Assembly: GCF_023227905.1 (NCBI RefSeq)
Contig: NZ_JALOCF010000004.1
Location: 62,001 to 126,000, forward strand
Direction: 5' to 3'
Length of the DNA: 64,000 bases
Source of the DNA: Methylobacter sp.
Lineage (GTDB): Bacteria > Pseudomonadota > Gammaproteobacteria > Methylococcales > Methylomonadaceae
This document shows positions 8,474 through 15,677 of the stretch, piece by piece. The position numbers were made by a program, and so were the translations under genes. Each line of letters starts with the position of its first letter. The first letter of the stretch is position 1. The notes under the pieces are model-generated. The model made no database searches, was not told the origin of the DNA, and saw only the letters and a program-made list of their open reading frames with translations.

Positions 8474-9160
8474 TTACTTTGCGCTTGCCGGATTAAAGAC
8501 GGATAAAAGCATGCCTTTTCCATCATCGATTTTTCCTTTTTGGGTATTTTGCAATGCACGCTTTGCTTCCGCTTTTAGTTGATTGTCAGCATAGAGTTGT
8601 TCGGCGCGCGCCGGAGCAGAGCTCGCCCTTTCAAGATAGATTGCCGCATCGTTGGGCTTGTTATGCAGCAGCAGGAATTCGCCGTAAAAATAGTTGGCAT
8701 CAATGCCGTCCGGATTGATTTTAAGTGCGGCTTCCAGCATTTGCTTGGCGGTATCGTCATCGCCAAATGAGACCGGCCATTTGGGCACCATATAATACAA
8801 TGTGCCTAACGTCACGTAGGCTGATCCAGCCATGGTTTGCGGGTTGATTTTAATGGCTTTGATCAGTAAATCACGCGCCTCATGAATAGCGCCAAGCGCG
8901 GAAAAGGGATCTTGCAGATCGGCATAGGTTGCCTTTAATACGGCCTGCCAGAAGAGGGGCTCGGCGGCGTTGGGATATTGCCGGACCAGGCTCGTAGTCT
9001 TGGTCAGCAGTTGAGCATAAGCAGGCCCTTGTTTGTTTTTGGGGGTGCTGTAGTAAGTAGATGCCCATTCGGCTTCAATGTTTTTTATGGCGTCCTCAAG
9101 ACTCTCCGAAAAACATGGGTTTGATAGTAGTAATAAAACAACAAAAATTAATTTTTTCAT
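8474..9160 (-). CDS. Secreted TPR-repeat protein
   Basis: A 228-residue protein with a Sec signal peptide (basic MKK, hydrophobic core to about residue 16, likely cleavage near CFSES). The mature part is helical with TPR-like spacing: one repeat around residues 93-125 and another around 138-172, the latter with the hallmark NPDGIDANYFYGEF pattern. It is most likely periplasmic, acting as a scaffold or in a TatT-like role. Substrate and partner are unknown. Its neighbours (ferredoxin, CYTH protein) give no clue. Confidence 0.75.
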   Translation of the reverse strand: MKKLIFVVLLLLSNPCFSESLEDAIKNIEAEWASTYYSTPKNKQGPAYAQLLTKTTSLVRQYPNAAEPLFWQAVLKATYADLQDPFSALGAIHEARDLLIKAIKINPQTMAGSAYVTLGTLYYMVPKWPVSFGDDDTAKQMLEAALKINPDGIDANYFYGEFLLLHNKPNDAAIYLERASSAPARAEQLYADNQLKAEAKRALQNTQKGKIDDGKGMLLSVFNPASAK

Positions 9161-9217
9161 ATTGAAAATATAGAGTAAAACTCATGGTATTTCAATATGT
9201 GTATGAAATATTTACTC

Positions 9218-9688
9218 TTAACGCCATTCTGAATATGGATGGATTGCGAGATTGTTGTTGTAATAACGCAAATCGCTGGTGACTTCCTGGCCTAACCAGG
9301 ACGGTTTTGAAAAAGATTGCCCTGTTTCGTCTAATTCGATTTCAGCAACTATCAAGCCTTGATTATCTCCTTCAAACTCATCTATTTCCCAAAGATTGTC
9401 ATCATGGGTAACGAAATGGCGAGTTTTTTCGATGAGCGGCTTTCTGCAAAGATTGTCCAGTATTTCATTTGCATCACTCATCGGGATTTCATATTCATAT
9501 TCATACCGATGAGTGCCAATAGTCGCAGTTTTTATATTCAGCCAGGCATGATCATTACTTATCCGCACCCTGATTGAGCTGGTTGCCTGGGAGCTTAAGT
9601 AACCTTGCCGATATTTTACCGAGTGGCTAACCTGCCTGCGCCAGTCGTCGTTGGCGAGCAAAAATTTATGTTCTATTTCTATAGCCAT
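9218..9688 (-). CDS. CYTH domain protein (triphosphate tunnel enzyme)
   Basis: A 156-residue CYTH-fold protein. The signature ExExK appears right at the start as EIEHKF (residues 3-8), and further charged strands (YEYEYEIPM, EIDEFEG, VAEIELDE) supply the residues that line the metal and triphosphate tunnel. The length matches the short bacterial single-domain group, several of whose members are inorganic triphosphatases. No CHAD domain follows. The actual substrate cannot be read from sequence. Confidence 0.88.
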   Translation of the reverse strand: MAIEIEHKFLLANDDWRRQVSHSVKYRQGYLSSQATSSIRVRISNDHAWLNIKTATIGTHRYEYEYEIPMSDANEILDNLCRKPLIEKTRHFVTHDDNLWEIDEFEGDNQGLIVAEIELDETGQSFSKPSWLGQEVTSDLRYYNNNLAIHPYSEWR

Positions 9689-9990
9689 GATCAGGTTTCC
9701 TTATAGTGGCCGCCCTGGAGGCAGGTTGAGCGTTTTTATGGAGCATGAAAAGTATTTTGGTTCTGCGGGCGGTAATGTTAGCGGCAAATGGGGCGCTAAT
9801 TTTGTCGCCTAGTCATATGCTGTTAATTGAGGAAAGAGGGCTATAGAACGGCTTCGTAATGCAAGAATATCAAGAAGGTGGCGCTGTAAAGCCAAGCTTG
9901 AGTGGTAGGCCAGTGGTAGCCTGGATCCTTTTTAAGTATGAACTTCGTGCGGCTTGTAGTCGAGTGAATCGAGCCGTTGGCGATACTTGG
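9689..9990. other. Intergenic region without a supported gene
   Basis: About 300 bases between the yacG 3' end and the CYTH gene start. It contains a 33-codon open frame at 9745-9846 with a hydrophobic N-terminus but no properly spaced ribosome site. I see no strong hairpin, repeat or tRNA. Confidence 0.5.
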
Positions 9991-10197
9991 TTAGTGAAAA
10001 AAAGTATCGTCCTCATCATCGTTTTCCTGTGGCACGGATTGTCCGGGGATCCTTTTTTCTTCCATTGCCCATTCTCCCAGGTCAATCAATTTGCAGCGTT
10101 CGGAGCAGAATGGTTTGTATTGCTGCTCAGGAACCCAAGGCACGGAACGTCCGCAGTTGGGGCATTTAACAATGAGCGGCTTGGTGGAGGACGGCAT
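9991..10197 (-). CDS. yacG: DNA gyrase inhibitor YacG
   Basis: A 68-residue zinc protein that in Escherichia coli binds GyrB and inhibits gyrase. The four zinc ligands are plain: CPNC at residues 12-15 and CSERC at about 31-35, with the conserved CSERCKLIDLGEWA block. The acidic tail (DDEDD) is usual. Its first bases overlap the zapD stop by one base, so it is the last gene of the pilB-pilC-pilD-coaE-zapD-yacG unit, a conserved gammaproteobacterial order. Confidence 0.95.
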   Translation of the reverse strand: MPSSTKPLIVKCPNCGRSVPWVPEQQYKPFCSERCKLIDLGEWAMEEKRIPGQSVPQENDDEDDTFFH

Positions 10198-10973
10198 TAG
10201 AAAAGGCAGCAGGTCAAGGCAAAAGGAATGTCATCAGGACTTTGTGCCGGGCGCTTGTTGTCAGAAGACGGCACCATGAACCGGATAGTGCAGCGATGTT
10301 TACCGCCGCTGACTTCTGCAAAGCAATTTATAGATTTATCCAGGCTTATTTTAAGTAGTTGGGGGGATTGGGTGGTGTCCAATAGAAATTGAAAAAAGCC
10401 TGCTTCCGCCACTTCTTGGGTGGGTGAACTGCAATTACGAATAAAGTTAAGTATCAAGTCAATTGCGGTGCGAATGTCGGCAAACGGGCTGCTCCAGTGT
10501 TCCAGGTCTTTTAATCGAATCGCTTCGTCCTGTTCCAGCCAGTAATGGAACTCCGGTAAATCAAAAGAGCAGGTTCCACCAGGGATGGAACTGCGTTGAG
10601 CTATGCTTTGGAATAGGTCGCTTTCCATGACACGGGTGCCGATCTTGCCGCTAGTGTCATAAAGCTTTTTGCTGGTCTCATTTAATTTGTTCAGCAGCTC
10701 TTGCAGTTTTTGGCTGTCGACGCCTTCATTATGAGCGATTTTATTTAACACCTTGGCATGGCGATCCAGTTCTTTCAATATTTCCGATTTTAAATCGTTG
10801 CGCCTGAAAATTGTCATGATATCGAGCAGCACATTAATGGCGGCGCGTTTATCGGCAACTGTTTCTCCCGTTAAGAAATGGCTGAATTGTTGGAATAGCT
10901 GTTCTAGCCGTATGAAGACCCGGATGCGTTCGTTGAGTGGAAATTCATAGGTAATCGTGGTGTTCACAGACAA
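10197..10973 (-). CDS. zapD: Cell division protein ZapD
   Basis: A cytosolic FtsZ-binding protein that bundles FtsZ protofilaments. The 258-residue length and opening (ITYEFPLNERIRVFIRLEQLF) are characteristic of the ZapD/YacF family, as are HYWLEQDEAIR and the C-terminal MVPSSDNKRPAQ region. It is one base from the coaE stop and overlaps yacG by one base, so the three genes are translationally linked. Confidence 0.96.
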   Translation of the reverse strand: MSVNTTITYEFPLNERIRVFIRLEQLFQQFSHFLTGETVADKRAAINVLLDIMTIFRRNDLKSEILKELDRHAKVLNKIAHNEGVDSQKLQELLNKLNETSKKLYDTSGKIGTRVMESDLFQSIAQRSSIPGGTCSFDLPEFHYWLEQDEAIRLKDLEHWSSPFADIRTAIDLILNFIRNCSSPTQEVAEAGFFQFLLDTTQSPQLLKISLDKSINCFAEVSGGKHRCTIRFMVPSSDNKRPAQSPDDIPFALTCCLF

Positions 10974-10974
10974 G

Positions 10975-11577
10975 TTAATCCCGGCAAGCGCTTAATGAAA
11001 GATATAAATTGTGCAGTTTTTTTACCTGTTCTGCAAGTCTATAATCGGTAGTTGAGTTATCGATCAAATCATCGGCTTTTGCTTTTCTGAATACACGCGA
11101 TACTTGATTATCAATTATGGATTGTATTCTTTCAACGGTCAGATTATCCCGCATCTTGACGCGTTCAATCTGCGTTTCAACAGGGCAATCGATAACAAGT
11201 ATCCGATCAACAAAATGCGTCATAGCGGTTTCGAATAGTAATGGAATGCTGATGATGCAGTAAGGAGCATTCAGTTGTTCAAGTTCGGTTTGCAGGGCTT
11301 GATAGATTAACGGATGAAGTATCGATTCAAGTTTCCGCTTCTGCTCGATATCGGAAAAAACCAGCTCCCTGAGATTTTTTCTGTTCAACGAACCATCCGG
11401 GTTGAGGATGGCAGTGCCAAAAGCCTGTTGTATCTGATCCAGGGCAGGCTGTCCTTTTTCGACCAGTCGGTGGGCTACGTGGTCGGCATCCAGCACAGGG
11501 ATATTTAAGTCGGCGAAAATCTTCGCAACCGTCGATTTCCCGCAGCCTATGCCGCCCGTGAGTCCGACTTTCAACAT
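10975..11577 (-). CDS. coaE: Dephospho-CoA kinase
   Basis: Phosphorylates the 3' hydroxyl of dephospho-CoA, the last step of coenzyme A synthesis. The 200 residues begin with VGLTGGIGCGKS, a P-loop at residues 8-15. DADHVAHRL follows, and LLFETA with the DRILVID strand completes the NMP-kinase-like fold. It lies four bases after the prepilin peptidase stop, as in many gammaproteobacteria. Confidence 0.97.
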   Translation of the reverse strand: MLKVGLTGGIGCGKSTVAKIFADLNIPVLDADHVAHRLVEKGQPALDQIQQAFGTAILNPDGSLNRKNLRELVFSDIEQKRKLESILHPLIYQALQTELEQLNAPYCIISIPLLFETAMTHFVDRILVIDCPVETQIERVKMRDNLTVERIQSIIDNQVSRVFRKAKADDLIDNSTTDYRLAEQVKKLHNLYLSLSACRD

Positions 11578-11581
11578 GACT

Positions 11582-12484
11582 TTACAAGCCCACGGTGGCT
11601 AAATAGAGGTGGTTCAGGTCCTGTCCCCATAACAGCGCGATCCAGCCGGCAGCGGCTAAGTAGGGACCGAAAGGGATAGGGACGTTATGGTCGTGTCTGA
11701 CAAAAATGATCATACCGAGGCCAATGACCGCTCCGACTAGAGATGACAATAGGATAATAATTGGCAGGTATTGCCAGCCTAGCCAGGCGCCGAATAAAGC
11801 CAGTAATTTGAAATCGCCATAGCCCATGCCTTCTTTGCCGGTTGCCAATTTAAATAGATGGAAAACACTCCAAAGAGCAAGATAGCCGGCAACCGCACCG
11901 ATAATACTGGCATGGGCATCAGTATAGATATTAAAAAGGCTCAAGCATATTCCCAGCCAAAGCATGGGTAGGATGATGGAGTCGGGTAATAGCTGATGGT
12001 CGACATCAATAAAGGTCAGTGCAATCAGTGACCAAGTTAACAGCAGGGCAAAAGCAGCTTGAGGTGTGTAGCCGAAATGCCAGGCGACTATGAATGAGCT
12101 TATCGCCGTGAGCGCTTCTATGATCGGATAGCGCATCGAAATGCGGCAGCCGCATGTTGCGCATTGGCCTCTTAAAAACAGATAGCTGATGACGGGAATG
12201 TTTTGGTAAGGCTTAATGGGCGTATTGCAGCTAGGGCAACGGGATAATGGGAGAACCAAGTTGAAGGGTTCCTCGGCAACTGTTCCTGCATCTCCAGAGC
12301 CGCCGTCACCCGCTTCCGGGCTTATTTGCAGATATTCCAGGCATTCCTTGCGCCATCCCCGTTGCATCATGATCGGCAATCTATAGATGACAACATTAAG
12401 AAAACTCCCAACAAGCAAGCCGATGATGCCGGCCAGAGCTGAAAACAGCGTGGGTGTAGATAAAAGCATACTGAGTTGTTGCAT
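11582..12484 (-). CDS. pilD: Prepilin peptidase / N-methyltransferase
   Basis: An inner-membrane aspartic protease that cleaves and N-methylates type IV prepilins. In the 300 residues the N-terminal GSFLNVVIYRLP block is followed by the zinc tetra-Cys set CPSC (83-86) and CATC (108-111). The two catalytic Asp lie in FIDVDHQLLPD (about 160) and GYGDFKL (224). At least six more hydrophobic segments are visible. A Gly/Ser-rich linker of about 20 residues at 55-72 before the Cys motif is longer than usual. It sits 136 bases downstream of pilC. Confidence 0.96.
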   Translation of the reverse strand: MQQLSMLLSTPTLFSALAGIIGLLVGSFLNVVIYRLPIMMQRGWRKECLEYLQISPEAGDGGSGDAGTVAEEPFNLVLPLSRCPSCNTPIKPYQNIPVISYLFLRGQCATCGCRISMRYPIIEALTAISSFIVAWHFGYTPQAAFALLLTWSLIALTFIDVDHQLLPDSIILPMLWLGICLSLFNIYTDAHASIIGAVAGYLALWSVFHLFKLATGKEGMGYGDFKLLALFGAWLGWQYLPIIILLSSLVGAVIGLGMIIFVRHDHNVPIPFGPYLAAAGWIALLWGQDLNHLYLATVGL

Positions 12485-12620
12485 CTGCGTGTTTTTGAGA
12501 GTGGATATTTTAAGAGTGCACTTTTAAGCTTAACCTGACAATCTTTATCTGGCCTGAAAAAAGACTGTTTAGCCGTGCGTTGTGTTTAATAAATTTGAGC
12601 TATCTCGATAACTAATGCGA

Positions 12621-13841
12621 CTAGCCGACTGCGGCACCCATTTTGAAAATAGGTAAATACATCGCGACAACCAGGCCGCCGACTAAGATGCCTAAAATAC
12701 ACATAATAATAGGCTCCATTAAGCTGCTTAAATTGTCGACAAGGTTATCGACTTCCTCGTCAAAAAAATCGGCCACTTTCAATAGCATCGAGTCCATGGC
12801 TCCAGACTCTTCGCCGATAGCTACCATCTGTACCACCATATTCGGCCAAAGACCCGCTTGCTGCATGGCAAACTGAAGCCTTTGTCCGGTAGCCACTTCT
12901 TCGCGCATTTTTAAAACGGCTTCGGTATAGATAATGTTGCCGCAGGCGCCGGCAACAGATTCCAGAGCTTCCACCAACGGTACCCCAGCGGCTGACATGG
13001 TTGCCAAGGTCCTGGCAAAACGCGCAACGGCAGACTTGTTTAAGATAATCCCGACTATGGGTAATTTAAGCAGGGTTTTATCCAGGAAGTGATTAAAGGG
13101 CCTGGAGCGTTTTTTAAAATAGCTGAACACGTAAACGGTGCCAACAACAATACCAACAACGATGTACCACCATGCCTGCATCCACTCAGACATGGCGACC
13201 ACCATCTTGGTGAAGGCGGGTAAATCCGCGCCGAAGCTTTTGAACATATCGGCAAAAACCGGTACCACAAAAATCAGTAGAATGGTGGTGACGACAAAGG
13301 CTACGACTATAACTGCGATGGGGTAGGTCAAGGCCTTCTTGATCTTTTTCTTCATCGACTCGGTTTTTTCCTTGTAGGAGGCGATTTTATCCAGCAGTGT
13401 TTCCAACACCCCGGCCTGTTCGCCCGCTGCAACCAAGTTACAAAATAATTCATCAAAATACAGCGGCCTTTTATTAAGGGCTTCGGCTAAAGTGTCGCCG
13501 CTTTCAATGTCAGACTTGATGCCCATCAACAGAGCTTCCATGCTTGCATTGTCGTGGTCTTTGCCGACAATATCGAATGACTGAACCAGAGGAACGCCCG
13601 CCTTAAGCATGGTGGCTAGTTGCCTGGCAAAAATGGCGATATCGCCCGGCGTGATAGATTGGACTTTTGCGGAAAACAGCGGTTTGGGTTTTTGCTTGAA
13701 TTTAGTGACGCGATAGCCTTGCCGCCGCAGTTCGGCTTTTGCAATAGCTTCGCTTTTGGCCGAGATTATCCCTCCGTTTTTTTGCTTGTTTTTCCCGACT
13801 CCTGCCCAGATGAAGTCTATTTGTTCAGCTTGCTCTGCCAT
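12621..13841 (-). CDS. pilC: Type IV pilus inner-membrane platform protein PilC
   Basis: The platform protein around which the PilB and PilT motors act. The 406-residue product has two tandem T2SSF domains. The first begins IAIFARQLATMLKAGVPLVQSF and the second ARFARTLATMSAAGVPLVEAL, each followed by hydrophobic segments, including one near residues 173-195 and a final one ending VAMYLPIF. It starts two bases after the pilB stop. Confidence 0.97.
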   Translation of the reverse strand: MAEQAEQIDFIWAGVGKNKQKNGGIISAKSEAIAKAELRRQGYRVTKFKQKPKPLFSAKVQSITPGDIAIFARQLATMLKAGVPLVQSFDIVGKDHDNASMEALLMGIKSDIESGDTLAEALNKRPLYFDELFCNLVAAGEQAGVLETLLDKIASYKEKTESMKKKIKKALTYPIAVIVVAFVVTTILLIFVVPVFADMFKSFGADLPAFTKMVVAMSEWMQAWWYIVVGIVVGTVYVFSYFKKRSRPFNHFLDKTLLKLPIVGIILNKSAVARFARTLATMSAAGVPLVEALESVAGACGNIIYTEAVLKMREEVATGQRLQFAMQQAGLWPNMVVQMVAIGEESGAMDSMLLKVADFFDEEVDNLVDNLSSLMEPIIMCILGILVGGLVVAMYLPIFKMGAAVG

Positions 13842-13843
13842 GT

Positions 13844-15556
13844 TTATTCCTTGGTGATTCGGTCAATTTCTTCCAGGCTGGTTATACCCATGCGTACTTT
13901 GTTGAGTCCTGATTTACGCAAATCGTTAAAACCTTCCTCCAGGGCACATTGCGCCAGTTGATCGGTATTGCCACCGTTGAGGATGAGTGAGCGCATTTTT
14001 TCAGTGAGCGTCAGCACTTGATAAACACCGACTCGGCCTTTATAGCCGTTCGTGCAGTGCTCACAACCTACGGCACTGAATATTTTAAGGTCGTGTAGCT
14101 CTTCTTCTCTAAATCCGGCAGCAAGGAGGACTTTATCGGGCAAATCAGCAGGAATTTTACAGTGTTCGCAGAGCCGTCGGCCCAAACGTTGCGCCATAAT
14201 CAAGTTAACCGCCGAAACAATGTTGAACGGGGGGATGCCCATTTGCATCAGGCGATTTAAAGTTTGCGGGGCGTCATTAGTATGCAGGGTTGATAGCACC
14301 AAGTGTCCTGTTTGTGCGGCTTTGACGGCGATTTCGGCGGTTTCCAAATCTCGAATCTCACCGACCATGATGATGTCAGGATCCTGCCGCAAAAAGGCGC
14401 GTAAAGCACTGGCGAAAGTCAGCCCCGCTTTAGGATTCATATTGACCTGGTTGATGCCTTCCACGGTAATTTCCACAGGGTCTTCGGCTGTGGAGATATT
14501 GCGCTCCATGGTGTTAAGAATATTTAAACCCGTATAGAGCGAAACGGTTTTGCCGCTACCCGTAGGTCCGGTCACCAGCACTAAACCGTAGGGTTTGTTA
14601 ATGGCCTCAAGAAAAATGCGTTGTTGTTCCGGCTCAAAACCCAATTTTTCAATACCCAATTGGGCGCTGGTGGGATCCAGAATACGCAACACGACTTTTT
14701 CGCCGAACAGGGTAGGACAGGTATTCACACGGAAATCAATCGCGCGATTCTTGGACAAGGTCATTTTGATACGGCCGTCCTGCGGGACCCGGCGTTCGGC
14801 AATATCCATTTTGGACATGACCTTCAGACGGGAGACAAGCCTGTTGGCGATGCTGGCGGGTGGCGTGGCAACCTGCCGGAGTATGCCGTCCGATCTATAA
14901 CGGATGCGGAAAATCTTTTCGTAGGGCTCCATGTGTATATCGGATACCCCTTGTTTAATAGAATCCAGCAGTATTTTGTTGACGTAACGAACAATCGGCG
15001 CATCGTCAATATCCGAGTTAACTTCGGCTTTAGAGGTATCTTCCTCGCCTCCGGTGATGTCCAGATTGTCCAGGTCCTCATCAAGCATATCCGTCATTGA
15101 GGTATCGGCTGCTTCCAGGGTGGTCTCAATGGCCTTGATCAGCTTGTCTTCCTCGACCAGAATAGCTTCGGGATTAAGACGGCTGTGAAATTTGAAGTCA
15201 TCCAGAGCGCGAAAGTCGGTCGGATCCGATACGGCGACAAACAGCGTTTTGCCACGGGAGAATAGGGGGAGCGCATGGCATTTGCGGATCAGCTTTTCTC
15301 CTACCAGATTGATAGGCAGCCTGCGGCAGTCAATGGCATCCAGGTCAAAAAAAGGCACGCCAAATTCGATGGACGCTTGGGTAGCCAATGCTTTGCTGTC
15401 AATGAGCTTATTGCTGACGAGGTAGCGTATTAGCGGGATTTGGTTTTTTTGCGCTTCGTGGCTATGAATTTGCGCATCCGCCTCAGTTAGCAGGCCTTTC
15501 GCAATCAAGCACCGTGTAAGGCCACTAAAATGTAAATCTTTTGATGCGGTATTCAT
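13844..15556 (-). CDS. pilB: Type IV pilus assembly ATPase PilB
   Basis: The hexameric extension motor for pilus assembly, cytosolic and docked on PilC. The 570 residues carry an N-terminal MshEN/GSPII_E domain, then GPTGSGKT (Walker A, 330-337), the Asp box, Walker B VGEIRDLETAE and the His box TGHLVLSTLHTNDA. A zinc tetra-Cys module runs from CEHC to a second CEHC about 40 residues later. It heads the operon; upstream lies a palindromic repeat that follows the valS stop. Confidence 0.97.
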   Translation of the reverse strand: MNTASKDLHFSGLTRCLIAKGLLTEADAQIHSHEAQKNQIPLIRYLVSNKLIDSKALATQASIEFGVPFFDLDAIDCRRLPINLVGEKLIRKCHALPLFSRGKTLFVAVSDPTDFRALDDFKFHSRLNPEAILVEEDKLIKAIETTLEAADTSMTDMLDEDLDNLDITGGEEDTSKAEVNSDIDDAPIVRYVNKILLDSIKQGVSDIHMEPYEKIFRIRYRSDGILRQVATPPASIANRLVSRLKVMSKMDIAERRVPQDGRIKMTLSKNRAIDFRVNTCPTLFGEKVVLRILDPTSAQLGIEKLGFEPEQQRIFLEAINKPYGLVLVTGPTGSGKTVSLYTGLNILNTMERNISTAEDPVEITVEGINQVNMNPKAGLTFASALRAFLRQDPDIIMVGEIRDLETAEIAVKAAQTGHLVLSTLHTNDAPQTLNRLMQMGIPPFNIVSAVNLIMAQRLGRRLCEHCKIPADLPDKVLLAAGFREEELHDLKIFSAVGCEHCTNGYKGRVGVYQVLTLTEKMRSLILNGGNTDQLAQCALEEGFNDLRKSGLNKVRMGITSLEEIDRITKE

Positions 15557-15601
15557 AGGATGGTTGCTTTGTCAGTTGTTTAAGCAAATATAGATTAAAA
15601 A

Positions 15602-15676
15602 GGTATAAGGTACAAGGCACAGGGCTAAAGGCTAAAGAGGCACTCTCCTTTCGCCTTTAGCCCTGTGCCTGCCTTT
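15602..15676. repeat. AAGGC-type palindromic intergenic repeat, copy 1
   Basis: A 17-bp perfect inverted repeat (15616-15632 with 15653-15669, core GGCACAGGGCTAAAGGC) begins nine bases after the valS stop, on the minus strand. On that strand the stem is followed by a pyrimidine-rich stretch, so it may act as a terminator between valS and pilB. It shares purine-rich AAGGC/AAAGG units with the elements near 47.1, 50.1 and 55.7 kb. Confidence 0.8.
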
Positions 15677-15677
15677 C

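Noticed and set aside
9745..9846. 33-codon frame with a hydrophobic start
   Set aside because: GGAG is only one base from the ATG, too close to work, and nothing supports conservation.
9859..10200. 113-codon plus-strand frame
   Set aside because: It is antisense to yacG, whose zinc motif and operon position are unambiguous.
12301..12330. Gly/Ser-rich insert in PilD as a third copy of the in-frame palindromic element
   Set aside because: It lacks the GCCAGGGATGG border and the CCGGGAG loop, so it is only a flexible linker.
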